Source: CAZTDU01 sp050248795
Lineage (GTDB): Bacteria > Pseudomonadota > Gammaproteobacteria > Burkholderiales > SG8-39
Direction: 5' to 3'
Assembly: GCA_050248795.1 (NCBI GenBank)
Contig: JBFWRS010000017.1
Location: forward strand, 1-64,000
DNA: 64,000 bases
In this document: positions 43,068 through 51,840 of the stretch, piece by piece
Numbering within the stretch: position 1 is the stretch's first letter
Layout of the letters: each line of letters begins with the position of its first letter
Made by a program: the position numbers and the translations under genes
The notes under the pieces: model-generated
The model's database searches: none
Seen by the model: the letters and a program-made list of their open reading frames with translations, nothing else
Told to the model about the DNA's origin: nothing

Positions 43068-44428
43068 AAGGCCGGACCTTCATGCACCTGCTGCAACTCT
43101 TTCTTTCGGCGGCGCTCTTGCTTTCCGCACCGGCCCAGGGGGCGATTCCTGCCGTTGCAATCCGCGACGGCCTTCCGACCCTGGCGCCGGTGTTGTCCAG
43201 AGTCACCCCCGCCGTAGTCAACATCGCGGTACTGCAGCAGTCCCCCGAGGCGCAGAACCCGCTGCTGCGCGATCCGTTCTTCCGGCGCTTCTTCGGGCTG
43301 CCGGAGCAGCAGCAGCCGCAGATTTCGGCAGGGTCGGGGGTGATCGTCGACGCGAAGAACGGCTACGTGCTGACGAACCACCACGTGGTGAAGGATGCGC
43401 GCGAAGTGCTGGTGACGCTGAAGGACAACCGGCGGCTGCCGGCGAAGCTGGTGGGGTCGGATGCCGGCACCGACATCGCGGTGCTGCGCATCGAGCCGGG
43501 GGAACTGGCGGAGGCGAAGTTCGGCGATTCGGACACGCTTCAGGTGGGCGACTTCGTCGTCGCCATCGGCAACCCCTTCGGCATCGGCCAGACGGTCACC
43601 TCGGGGATCGTCTCCGCGCTCGGGCGCTCGGGGCTCACGCAGGGAGCGTACGAGGACTTCATCCAGACCGACGCATCCATCAACCCCGGCAATTCCGGTG
43701 GCGCGCTGATCAACCTGCGCGGGGAACTGGTCGGCATCAACACCGCGATCATCGGCCCGTCTGGTGGCAACGTCGGCATAGGCTTTGCGGTGCCGGCAAA
43801 CATGGCGCGGGCGGTGATGCGGCAGATCATCCGCTTCGGCGAGGTGCGCCGCGGCAGGCTGGGCGTCGTCATGCAGGACCTGACGCGGGACCTCGCGCGC
43901 AGCCTCGGCATCTCCGCGCGCACCGGGGTCGCGCTGACGCAGGTGATTCCCGACTCGCCCGCCGCGCAGGCGGGACTGCGGATGGGCGATGTCATCACCG
44001 CGATCAACGGCCGCCAGGTACGGGGCTCTGCGGAACTGCGCGCGCAGCTCGGCGTCGTGCCGGTGGGCGAGACGGTGGAACTGCGCGTGCTGCGCGGCGC
44101 CGAAACGCGACAGGTGCGGGTACAGATCGGCGCAGTAGAGGCACGTGGGGGCGGCGGCAGCGAGCCGATACAACTGCTCGCGGGCGCCTCGATCGCGAAT
44201 GCCGAGCGGCAGGTCGCGAACGGCAAGGAAGCGGTGGTCTACGTGACCAAGGTCGCGCCGGGCAGCGCCGCGTTCAAGCACGGCCTGCGTGCCGGCGACA
44301 TCATCCTCGGCGTCAACCGGCGGCGCGTCGCCAACGTCGAGGAGCTGATCGCCGCCATGCGCGTCGAGGGGCGCATCGCCATCCACGTCCAGCGCGGGGA
44401 TTTCCAGCTGACGATAGTCGTCCGCTAA
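43064..44428 (+). CDS. DegP/DegQ-type periplasmic serine endoprotease
   Basis: A 454-residue HtrA-family protease and chaperone. A signal peptide (to about residue 27) is followed by the trypsin-like domain with catalytic His in TNHHVVKDA, Asp in DAGTDIAVLRI and Ser in NPGNSGGALIN. Two PDZ domains follow (about 265-350 and 365-454, the second with GSAAFKHGLRAGDIILGVN). ATG 43064 overlaps the preceding stop; the in-frame ATG at 43082 has AAAGG about 10 bases upstream and is a good alternative. It is last in the plus-strand glycan cluster, which may be chance or may mark quality control of an exported product. Confidence 0.92.
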   Translation: MKGRTFMHLLQLFLSAALLLSAPAQGAIPAVAIRDGLPTLAPVLSRVTPAVVNIAVLQQSPEAQNPLLRDPFFRRFFGLPEQQQPQISAGSGVIVDAKNGYVLTNHHVVKDAREVLVTLKDNRRLPAKLVGSDAGTDIAVLRIEPGELAEAKFGDSDTLQVGDFVVAIGNPFGIGQTVTSGIVSALGRSGLTQGAYEDFIQTDASINPGNSGGALINLRGELVGINTAIIGPSGGNVGIGFAVPANMARAVMRQIIRFGEVRRGRLGVVMQDLTRDLARSLGISARTGVALTQVIPDSPAAQAGLRMGDVITAINGRQVRGSAELRAQLGVVPVGETVELRVLRGAETRQVRVQIGAVEARGGGGSEPIQLLAGASIANAERQVANGKEAVVYVTKVAPGSAAFKHGLRAGDIILGVNRRRVANVEELIAAMRVEGRIAIHVQRGDFQLTIVVR

Positions 44429-44443
44429 AGCTGGCCACGGCCG

Positions 44444-45277
44444 TCAGGATCCCTGCGCCCTCTTTAGCGATGCGGCAAGCGCTGCTCGCTCCGCTTCGGG
44501 AAACTGGCTTGGGACTATGAAGCGCCGCCGTTGGACTGGTGGCACGGCGTATGTGCGTGCCGCAACCTTGTTCATCGCCCAGACGCCGTTTTCCGACCAC
44601 ACGCGCCCGCCGAAGAAATCGCGCACCGCGGTGGTCACTCCGGGATGGAACCGAGCGCCGGTGCGCGGATCCGCCATGAAATCGCTGCGGGGATTGGCAC
44701 GCGCGAAATCCGCGTCACATTCGTCCAGTTGCAGCTCCAGATCGTCGCCGCAAAGGATGCCTCCAGTTCTTACGAGGCGCTCGGCAAGCGCGAGGTCTGT
44801 CCGCACGTCGTCGTGGTAGTGGCTTCCATCAACGTAGACGATGTCGAACGATTCCGCCTGAAGATACTGCTCGAACTCGGGAAGCGACCCCCGAACATGG
44901 CGGATGTTCACTCCTGACGCAGCAAAGCGAACGTTGTGGAGGAACAGGTCGTACGCCAGCCCAGTACTCGCGAGGCCCTCCATCTGCAGATAGGGCCCGG
45001 CTTCGTTGCGCGCCGAGTCCTCGAAGTACGGCGCCCATGGGTCGATGCAGACAACGGTGCCCTTTTCCGGGCAGAAAGCGGCGATCGCTTCGCTCCATGT
45101 CAATGCGCTGTGCCCAATCCAGGAGCCGACCTCCAGGATGTCGACGCGCTGACGTTTGACCAGTGACACCAGGGAGGCGATCTCCGCATGTCTCGCGATC
45201 GTGCACTGACGCCCTGCCGTGCCGCCTTCGAAGTACGGCCCATCGGGAAACAGCTGCGCCAGGAATCGCCTCATCAA
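44444..45277 (-). CDS. class I SAM-dependent methyltransferase
   Basis: A 277-residue methyltransferase of the Methyltransf_24/CmcI-like type. The SAM-binding loop reads DILEVGSWIGHSALTWSEAI, with the acidic residue of motif II in VVCIDPWAPY and motif IV in FDIVYVDGSHYHDDVRTDL. Such enzymes often act on glycans or secondary metabolites. It starts 4 bases after the spoT stop, with GGGAG just upstream, so it is transcribed with spoT. It lies against the glycosylation cluster, and base composition is slightly less GC-rich than in spoT. The function is inferred from the fold. Confidence 0.8.
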   Translation of the reverse strand: MMRRFLAQLFPDGPYFEGGTAGRQCTIARHAEIASLVSLVKRQRVDILEVGSWIGHSALTWSEAIAAFCPEKGTVVCIDPWAPYFEDSARNEAGPYLQMEGLASTGLAYDLFLHNVRFAASGVNIRHVRGSLPEFEQYLQAESFDIVYVDGSHYHDDVRTDLALAERLVRTGGILCGDDLELQLDECDADFARANPRSDFMADPRTGARFHPGVTTAVRDFFGGRVWSENGVWAMNKVAARTYAVPPVQRRRFIVPSQFPEAERAALAASLKRAQGS

Positions 45278-45281
45278 TCGG

Positions 45282-47405
45282 CTACTCCCGCGCGCGCACG
45301 ATCTTCTTCACGTCGGTCAGCCGGCGCAGCGCGCGCATCACGCGCGCCAGGTGGTCGCGATTGGCGACTTCGAGCACGAACAGCATCGTCGTGAAGACCG
45401 CGCGGTCGTCCTGCATGCTGATCGAATCGATGTTGGCGCCGGCTTCGGCGATTCCCGAGGCGACTTTTGCCAGCACGCCGCGCTGGTTGGACACGGTGAC
45501 GCCGATCGCGGCCTGGAACAGGCGCTTTGGCGCGCGGTCCCATTCCACGTCTATCCACTGATCCGGCTCGTTCCGGCGCGAGCGCTCGGCGGTACGGCAG
45601 TCGGCGGCGTGGACGACCAGTCCCTGCCCCTTCTTCATCGAGCCGAGGATGCGATCGCCAGGGATCGGGCGGCAGCAGCTCGCGAGCTGCACCGCCATGC
45701 CCTCGGTGCCGCGTATGACGACGCTGCCCGCGGGCCTGGCCGCCCCGGGCTTCGCGTCCGGCGCCTCGCCGTGCTTCAGGAACTTGCGCGCGACCACGGC
45801 CGACAGGCGCTTGCCCAGCCCGATGTCCGCGAGCACTTCCTCCTTGGTGCGCGCGCCGCCGTCGCGGATGACGCGCTCCCAGGTCACCGGCTCGGTGTCG
45901 GCGAGCGACAGGCCGAGGGCCTTCAGCGCCTGGTCGAGCAGGCGCTCGCCCAGCGCCGCCGACTCCTCGTACTGCATGGTCTTGAGGAAGTGGCGGATGT
46001 TCGCGCGCGCCTTGCCGGTGCGCACGTACTGCAGCCACGCCGGGTTGGGCTTGGCGTGGCTCGCGGTGATGATCTCGACGCGGTCGCCGTTGCGCAGTTC
46101 GGTGCGCAGCGGCGCCAGCTCGCCGTTCACCTTGGCGGCGACGCAGCAGTTGCCGATGTCGGTGTGCACCTGGTAGGCGAAGTCGACCGCCGTCGCGCCG
46201 CGCGGCAGCGACAGGATCCTGCCCTTGGGCGTGAAGACGTAGACCTCGTCCGGAAACAGGTCCACCTTGACGTGCTCAAGGAACTCCTGCGGGTCGCCCG
46301 ACTGGTTCTGGATGTCCAGCAGCGACTGCAGCCACTGGTGCGTCTTCAGTTGCAGGTCGGACAGGGAATCCGCGTCGTCCTTGTACATCCAGTGCGAGGC
46401 GACGCCGGCGTCGGCGATGCGGTGCATGGCCTCGGTGCGGATCTGCGCCTCGACCGGCAGGCCGTACGGCCCGATCAGCGCGGTGTGCAGCGACTGGTAG
46501 CCGTTCGCCTTGGGGATCGCGATGTAGTCCTTGAACTTGCCCGGCACCGGCTTGTACAGCGCGTGCAGCGCGCCCAGCGCGAGGTAGCAGGCCGGCACGT
46601 CCTTGACGACGATGCGAAAGCCGTAGATGTCGTGCACCTCGGAGAACGACAGGTGCTTCTCGATCATCTTGCGGTAGATGGAGTAGATGTGCTTCTCGCG
46701 CCCGGTGATGGTCGCCTGGATGCCGCTCTCGGCGAGCTTCAGCCGCACCTGTTCGAGCATCTTGCCGATCACCTCGCGCCGGTTGCCGCGCGCGGCCCGC
46801 GTGGCGCGAAGCAGCACGTCGTAGCGCAGCGGGTGCATGTTCGCGAACGCGAGTTCCTGCAGTTCGTGGAACAGCGCGTTCAGGCCGAGCCGGTTTGCGA
46901 TCGGCGCGTAGATCTCTATCGTTTCCCGGGCGACGCGCCTGCGCTTGGCAGGCGACACGGCGGACAGCGTGCGCATGTTGTGCAGGCGGTCCGCGAGCTT
47001 GATCAGGATGACGCGCACGTCGCGTGCCATCGCCAGCAGCATCTTGCGGAAGTTCTCGGCCTGCGCGTCCTCGACCGACTGGAACTCGATCCGGGTGAGC
47101 TTGGAAAGCCCGTCGACCAGGTCGGCCACCGGCTTGCCGAAGGTGTCGGCGATCTCGGCCTTGGTGACCGAGGTGTCCTCCATGACGTCGTGCAGCAGCG
47201 CGGCCTGCAGCGCCTGGCTGTCCAGGTGCCAGTCGGCGAGGATCTCGGCCACCGCGATCGGGTGCGAGATGTAGGGCTCGCCGGACTGCCGGGTCTGCCC
47301 GGCGTGCGCGGCTTCCGAGAAGCGGTACGCCTCGGCTATGCGCGCGACATCCGCCGGCTTCAGGTATGCGAAGCGTTCCTCGTCGAGTGCATGCACGGCC
47401 GCCAT
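45282..47405 (-). CDS. spoT: bifunctional (p)ppGpp synthetase/hydrolase
   Basis: Makes and degrades the stringent-response alarmone. The 707-residue product has an intact HD hydrolase domain (HAGQTRQSGEPYISHP, ALLHDVMEDT, IKLADRLHNMRTL). The RelA/SpoT synthetase domain follows (GREKHIYSIYRKM, DIYGFRIVV, NGYQSLHTAL), then a TGS domain (VYVFTPKGRILSLPRGATAV) and a C-terminal ACT domain. The intact HD residues mark it as SpoT rather than RelA. It follows rpoZ. A TAAATT hexamer sits 6 bases before the ATG and no Shine-Dalgarno is evident. Confidence 0.96.
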   Translation of the reverse strand: MAAVHALDEERFAYLKPADVARIAEAYRFSEAAHAGQTRQSGEPYISHPIAVAEILADWHLDSQALQAALLHDVMEDTSVTKAEIADTFGKPVADLVDGLSKLTRIEFQSVEDAQAENFRKMLLAMARDVRVILIKLADRLHNMRTLSAVSPAKRRRVARETIEIYAPIANRLGLNALFHELQELAFANMHPLRYDVLLRATRAARGNRREVIGKMLEQVRLKLAESGIQATITGREKHIYSIYRKMIEKHLSFSEVHDIYGFRIVVKDVPACYLALGALHALYKPVPGKFKDYIAIPKANGYQSLHTALIGPYGLPVEAQIRTEAMHRIADAGVASHWMYKDDADSLSDLQLKTHQWLQSLLDIQNQSGDPQEFLEHVKVDLFPDEVYVFTPKGRILSLPRGATAVDFAYQVHTDIGNCCVAAKVNGELAPLRTELRNGDRVEIITASHAKPNPAWLQYVRTGKARANIRHFLKTMQYEESAALGERLLDQALKALGLSLADTEPVTWERVIRDGGARTKEEVLADIGLGKRLSAVVARKFLKHGEAPDAKPGAARPAGSVVIRGTEGMAVQLASCCRPIPGDRILGSMKKGQGLVVHAADCRTAERSRRNEPDQWIDVEWDRAPKRLFQAAIGVTVSNQRGVLAKVASGIAEAGANIDSISMQDDRAVFTTMLFVLEVANRDHLARVMRALRRLTDVKKIVRARE

Positions 47406-47411
47406 GCACTC

Positions 47412-47417
47412 AATTTA
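47412..47417 (-). promoter_or_regulatory. candidate -10 element upstream of spoT
   Basis: The minus strand reads TAAATT (4 of 6), six bases before the spoT ATG and inside the short rpoZ-spoT gap. It could allow rpoZ-independent, leaderless transcription. Confidence 0.28.
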
Positions 47418-47441
47418 GCCCAGAACGGGCGTCGGGTGGTG

Positions 47442-47672
47442 CTACAGCGGCGCGACCGTCCCGGGCGAATTCGGGTTCTTCTTCAGCACCTCGGTGCCGA
47501 TCTTGCCGGTGGCGATCTCGCGCAGCGCGATCACCGTCATCTTGTCCTTGTTCGGCTCGACCAGCGGGGAGCTGCCGGCGCTGAGCTGGCGCGCCCGGTA
47601 GGTCGCTGCCAGCGTCAACTGGAAGCGGTTGGGGATGCGCTTGAGGCAATCGTCTACGGTGATGCGGGCCAT
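47442..47672 (-). CDS. rpoZ: DNA-directed RNA polymerase omega subunit
   Basis: A 76-residue assembly factor for RNA polymerase, binding the beta-prime C-terminus. It begins MARITVDDCLKRIPNRFQL, a near-invariant start for proteobacterial omega, so ATG 47672 is preferred over the longer frame. TVIALREIATGKIG is the other conserved block. Gene order gmk-rpoZ-spoT is conserved. Omega also forms part of the ppGpp-binding site of the polymerase, which fits its position beside spoT. Confidence 0.96.
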   Translation of the reverse strand: MARITVDDCLKRIPNRFQLTLAATYRARQLSAGSSPLVEPNKDKMTVIALREIATGKIGTEVLKKNPNSPGTVAPL

Positions 47673-47682
47673 GGTGTGGATC

Positions 47683-48288
47683 CTATGCGGTTCTGAAGAT
47701 TTCCGGGTGCCGGGAAAACTGCGTGGAGGTCTCGACGCGCGCGGCACGGATGATCGCGATCAGGTCCCGTTTCGCTTCGTCGAAGTCTTTGTTAATTATA
47801 GCGTATTTGAACTCCAGCACGTGCTCGATTTCCTCCTTCGCGGCGGCCATGCGGCGGCCGATCACGGCGTCCGAATCCAGCGCGCGCGAGCGCATGCGGC
47901 GCTCCAGCTCCGCGAGCGAGGGCGGCATGATGAAGATGCCGACGCAATCCGGGTAGAGCTTGCGCACCTGCTGCGCACCCTGCCAGTCGATCTCCAGCAG
48001 CAGGTCCTGGCCGCACTCCAGTGTGTCGACGATGACCTTCTGCGAGGTGCCGTAGCGGTATCCGTGCACTTCCGCTGCCTCGAGGAACTCGCCTCGGCTG
48101 AGCATGGCGAGGAACTTCGCGTCGTCCACGAAGTGGTACTCGCGCCCGTTCGTCTCGCCGGGGCGCGGCGCGCGCGTGGTGTAGGACACCGACAGCCGCA
48201 GTTGCGGCATGTCGTGCAGCACTGCGTTGATGAGCGTGCTCTTGCCGGCGCCGGAGGGCGCCGTGATGACGAACAGAAGGCCTTTCAT
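47683..48288 (-). CDS. gmk: guanylate kinase
   Basis: Phosphorylates GMP to GDP. The 201-residue product has the P-loop ITAPSGAGKSTLI, the GMP-binding VSYTTRAPRPGETNGREYHF region and the DWQGAQQV segment. AGGAG sits directly upstream of ATG 48288. It lies between yicC and rpoZ. Confidence 0.96.
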   Translation of the reverse strand: MKGLLFVITAPSGAGKSTLINAVLHDMPQLRLSVSYTTRAPRPGETNGREYHFVDDAKFLAMLSRGEFLEAAEVHGYRYGTSQKVIVDTLECGQDLLLEIDWQGAQQVRKLYPDCVGIFIMPPSLAELERRMRSRALDSDAVIGRRMAAAKEEIEHVLEFKYAIINKDFDEAKRDLIAIIRAARVETSTQFSRHPEIFRTA

Positions 48289-48295
48289 CGCACTC

Positions 48296-49162
48296 CTACT
48301 CTATGTTCTGGACCTGCTCGCGCACCTGCTCGACCAGGAGTTTCAGTTCCAGCGCGCAGTCCGCGAGCTTCGAGGATGCCGCTTTCGATGCGAGCGTGTT
48401 GGCTTCCCGGTTGAGTTCCTGCGCCAGGAAATCAAGGCGCTTGCCGGCCGCGCCGCCCTTTGCCAGTACGCGCTCGACTTCGTCCAGGTGGGTGCTGAAC
48501 CGCGTGAGTTCCTCGTCCACGTCCGCCTTCAGCGCCAGCACGGCGATCTCCTGCCGCAGGCGTTCCTCGTCCATCGCGCCGAGCGCCTCGCGCAGCCGCT
48601 CCGCCATGCGCACCCGTTGCGCGGCGATCGCCTCCGGCACCAGCGGCGCCGCGTCTGCGGCGCGCGCGCGCATGTCGGCGACCCGCGCCAGCAGCGCTGC
48701 CTTCAGTTTCGCGCCTTCGCGATTGCGCGACGCGCACAGTTCCTCCAGCGCGCGGCTGGCGCACCCGATCGCGGCGGCGTGAAGCTGTTCCTCGTCAGGC
48801 GCCTCTTCTGCCAGCACGCCGGGCCAGCGCAGCACGTCGGCGACGCCCAGGCTGCGCGCATCCGGCATCGCCTCGCGCACCTCCCCGGCGAGGCGGCGCA
48901 GCGTCGCCAGCGCCTCGGCGTTCATGGTCGCGGCGCGCGGCGCAGCCGTACGCAGGTTGAGCTGCAGCCGGCAATCGACCTTGCCGCGCAGGACTCGCGC
49001 GGCGATCAGCTCGCGCAGCGCGGGTTCCATTGCGCGCATCTCGTCGGGCACGCGGAACTGCAGGTCGAGGAAGCGCGAGTTGACCGAGCGCAGTTCGACC
49101 TGCAGGCTGCCCTGGGGCAGTTCCGCGTTTGCGCTCGCGTAGCCGGTCATGCTCTGGATCAC
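48296..49162 (-). CDS. yicC: YicC/YloC family endoribonuclease
   Basis: A 288-residue protein with the canonical N-terminus MIQSMTGYASA and C-terminus DFLAQELNREANTLASKAAS. The E. coli homologue is an endoribonuclease that turns over the small RNA RyhB. The start is GTG 49162; the second Met, ATG 49150, is less likely because the IQS prefix is conserved. Divergent from the kinase gene. Confidence 0.94.
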   Translation of the reverse strand: MIQSMTGYASANAELPQGSLQVELRSVNSRFLDLQFRVPDEMRAMEPALRELIAARVLRGKVDCRLQLNLRTAAPRAATMNAEALATLRRLAGEVREAMPDARSLGVADVLRWPGVLAEEAPDEEQLHAAAIGCASRALEELCASRNREGAKLKAALLARVADMRARAADAAPLVPEAIAAQRVRMAERLREALGAMDEERLRQEIAVLALKADVDEELTRFSTHLDEVERVLAKGGAAGKRLDFLAQELNREANTLASKAASSKLADCALELKLLVEQVREQVQNIE

Positions 49163-49241
49163 GGTGTGACGGAGTGCGCATTTGCCGGCGAAAACGCGGC
49201 GCTGCGCAGGGGTGGCTCCCGATTGCCAGAAGGCGGACGCG

Positions 49242-49247
49242 TATCAT
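49242..49247 (+). promoter_or_regulatory. candidate -10 element upstream of the protein kinase gene
   Basis: TATCAT (5 of 6) lies 8 bases before ATG 49256. No ribosome-binding site is visible between, so transcription may start at the ATG or a base or two before it. Confidence 0.4.
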
Positions 49248-49255
49248 ACGGGCAG

Positions 49256-50212
49256 ATGGTGACCCAGGCCAACCAGCCCCTGCCGGAAGGCTGCCAGCTC
49301 CAGAACTACCGCATCCTGCGGGTGCTCGCCGCCGGCGGATTTTCCTTCGTCTACCTGGCCCACGACGAGAACGACGCGCCGGTCGCGATCAAGGAGTACC
49401 TGCCTTCGACGCTGGCGCTGCGCGGCAGCGGCAGCGGCAATGTACCGAAGGTTCCCGACGAGAACCTCGCCGTCTACCGCTATGGCATGAAGTGCTTCTT
49501 CGACGAGGGCCGCGCGCTCGCCGGCCTGCAGCACCCGAACGTCATCCGAGTGACGAACTTCTTCCGCGCCAACGAGACGGTGTACATGGTGATGCGCTAC
49601 GAGCGCGGCCGCACCCTGCACGAGCACATCCACGCCAGGCGCGGCGCGCTGAAGGAATCGTGGATCGCGCACACGTTCATCACGCTGCTGGATGGGCTGC
49701 GCGAAGTGCATTCGAACAAGCTGCTGCACCTGGACATCAAGCCGGGGAACATCTACGTGCGGAACGACGGCACGCCGCTGCTGATCGACTTCGGCGCGGC
49801 GCGGCAGACGCTCACCAGCGAAGGCACGAAGCTGCCGCCGATGTACACGCCGGGCTACGCTTCGCCCGAGCATCACGGCGTGCGCGAGAACCTCGGCCCG
49901 TGGAGCGACATCTACTCGGTGGGCGCGAGCATGTACGCCTGCCTGTCCGGCGCGGCGCCGCAGCCCGCCGACCAGCGGATGCTGAAGGACCGGCTCGAGC
50001 CCGCGCGCAGGCTGTGGAGCGGCAGGTACTCGAGCGACCTGCTCGACACCATCGACTGGTGCCTGCGGCTCGATCACATGCAGCGGCCGCAGAGCGTGTT
50101 TGCGCTGCAAAAGGCGCTTACCGGCGAGAAGCCGCCCGAGCACCGCGGCGCCGCGCCGGTACTCGATCAGTTGAAGGGCGCGATCCTCAGGCTCGCAGGG
50201 CGCCGCGCGTGA
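49256..50212 (+). CDS. Hanks-type serine/threonine protein kinase
   Basis: A soluble kinase of 318 residues. The Gly-rich loop is LAAGGFSFVY, the catalytic Lys is Lys46 in VAIKEY, and the catalytic loop is LLHLDIKPGNIYV with HLD in place of HRD. The metal-binding DFG is in LLIDFGAAR, and the APE-like motif is PGYASPEHHG. There is no membrane segment or sensor domain after the kinase fold, so it is probably cytoplasmic. The stop overlaps the phosphatase start as GTGA. The pair between yicC and rph is often seen in betaproteobacteria. Confidence 0.93.
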   Translation: MVTQANQPLPEGCQLQNYRILRVLAAGGFSFVYLAHDENDAPVAIKEYLPSTLALRGSGSGNVPKVPDENLAVYRYGMKCFFDEGRALAGLQHPNVIRVTNFFRANETVYMVMRYERGRTLHEHIHARRGALKESWIAHTFITLLDGLREVHSNKLLHLDIKPGNIYVRNDGTPLLIDFGAARQTLTSEGTKLPPMYTPGYASPEHHGVRENLGPWSDIYSVGASMYACLSGAAPQPADQRMLKDRLEPARRLWSGRYSSDLLDTIDWCLRLDHMQRPQSVFALQKALTGEKPPEHRGAAPVLDQLKGAILRLAGRRA

Positions 50213-51117
50213 AGTTCCGCCTCTTCCAGGACAGCCGCGTCGGGGCGCGCGCCTACAACCAGGACCGCATCGGCCACTGGCGCACCGGCGGCTCGCTGCT
50301 GCTCGTACTCGCCGACGGCATGGGCGGGCACCTGAACGGCGAGGTCGCGGCGCAGCTTGCGCTGGAATCGATGGCTGCGGACTTTCACGCGCGGGCGCGG
50401 CCGCTGCTGGGCAATCCGGAGCTCTTCATTTTCGATTCGATCCGCCGTGCCCATGCGAGCGTCGTCGAAAAGTCGGCGCTGCTCGGCCTGCCGGAAACAC
50501 CGCGCACCACCATCGTCGCCTGCGCGGTGCAGGAGGGCTTCGCCTACTGGGGGCACGTGGGCGATTCGCGTCTCTACCTGATCCGCAACGGGCGCATCGT
50601 TACGCGTACCAGGGACCATTCGCGGGTGCAGCAGCTGATCGATGCCGGGCGTATCCGCGAGGAGGCGGCCGCCGCGCACCCGGACCGCAACAAGCTGATG
50701 CAATGCCTGGGAAGCGACACCATGCCGCGGTTGGAGCCTACGGCGGTGGCGCGCCTCGCCCGGGACGACGTCCTGATGCTGTGCTCGGACGGCCTGTGGG
50801 GCCCACTCACGCAGCGCCAACTGCTGCATGCCTACGTGACGGCGGACTTCGAGCGCGCATCGCGCGAACTGATGGCGCTGGCGGAAAAGCGCGCCGGCCC
50901 CCAGTGCGATAATGTGTCGATGATCGCGATGGCCTGGGGCGAGGACGAAGTCGCCGCTGCCGAGGCCCCGCGCACGCTGCCCACCCACGAACTGCCCACG
51001 GACGTGCAGGACTTCACGGCGACCGATCCCGATTTCCTGCGCATGAGCGATGCGGAGATAGACCGGGCGGTGGACGAGATACGCACTGCGCTCAGAAGGA
51101 ACCGGAAACCAGGATGA
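50209..51117 (+). CDS. PP2C-family protein serine/threonine phosphatase
   Basis: The partner of the adjacent kinase. GTG 50209 gives 302 residues. PP2C metal-site motifs are visible: NQDRIGHW, LVLADGMGGHLNGE, HVGDSRLYLIRNG, LMLCSDGLWG and CDNVSMI. About 55 residues after the catalytic domain are acidic and Thr/Ala-rich with no known fold. The stop overlaps rph as ATGA. Confidence 0.93.
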   Translation: MKFRLFQDSRVGARAYNQDRIGHWRTGGSLLLVLADGMGGHLNGEVAAQLALESMAADFHARARPLLGNPELFIFDSIRRAHASVVEKSALLGLPETPRTTIVACAVQEGFAYWGHVGDSRLYLIRNGRIVTRTRDHSRVQQLIDAGRIREEAAAAHPDRNKLMQCLGSDTMPRLEPTAVARLARDDVLMLCSDGLWGPLTQRQLLHAYVTADFERASRELMALAEKRAGPQCDNVSMIAMAWGEDEVAAAEAPRTLPTHELPTDVQDFTATDPDFLRMSDAEIDRAVDEIRTALRRNRKPG

Positions 51118-51830
51118 GACCCTCAGGACGCAACCCCGCGCAACTGCGGCCGGTGAAGATCACGCGCGGCTTCACGCGCCACGCCGAAGGCTCGGTGCTG
51201 GTCGAATTCGGCCAGACGCAGGTGCTGTGCACCGCGAGCGTCGAGGAGCGCGTTCCCGGCTTCCTCAAGGGGAAGGGGCAGGGCTGGCTCACCGCGGAAT
51301 ACGGCATGTTGCCGCGCGCGACGCATACCCGGTCGGACCGCGAGGCCGCGCGCGGCAAGCAGTCCGGGCGCACGCAGGAGATCCAGCGGCTGATCGGGCG
51401 CGCGCTGCGCGCGGTGGTGGACATGCGCGCGCTCGGCGAGCGTACGGTGCAGATCGACTGCGACGTGCTGCAGGCCGATGGCGGCACGCGCACCGCGGCG
51501 ATAACCGGTGCGTTCGTTGCTGCGCATGATGCCTTCACGTGGATGATCGGCCGCGGCATGATCGCCGCCGCGCCGGTGCGTGATTTCGTCGCCGCGGTGT
51601 CGGTGGGCGTGTACCAGGGCGTGCCGGTGCTGGACCTCGACTACCCGGAAGATGCCGCCTGCGAGACCGACATGAACGTGGTGATGACCGGCGCGGGCCG
51701 CTATGTCGAAATCCAGGGCACCGCCGAGGGCGAACCGTTCACGCGCGAGCAGATGGACGCCCTGCTGGTGCTTGCGGCGCAGGGGATAGGCGAGCTGGTC
51801 GCGATGCAGAAGGCGGCGCTCGGCGCCTAG
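51114..51830 (+). CDS. rph: ribonuclease PH
   Basis: A phosphorolytic 3'-5' exoribonuclease that trims tRNA 3' ends. The 238-residue product has MRPSGRNPAQLRPVKITRGF at the start, the VLCTASVEERVPGFLKGKG block and GWLTAEYGMLPRATHTR. The phosphate-binding Arg pair is in GRTQEIQRLIGRALRAV. It follows the kinase-phosphatase pair. Confidence 0.96.
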   Translation: MRPSGRNPAQLRPVKITRGFTRHAEGSVLVEFGQTQVLCTASVEERVPGFLKGKGQGWLTAEYGMLPRATHTRSDREAARGKQSGRTQEIQRLIGRALRAVVDMRALGERTVQIDCDVLQADGGTRTAAITGAFVAAHDAFTWMIGRGMIAAAPVRDFVAAVSVGVYQGVPVLDLDYPEDAACETDMNVVMTGAGRYVEIQGTAEGEPFTREQMDALLVLAAQGIGELVAMQKAALGA

Positions 51831-51840
51831 GCTCGTGCAC

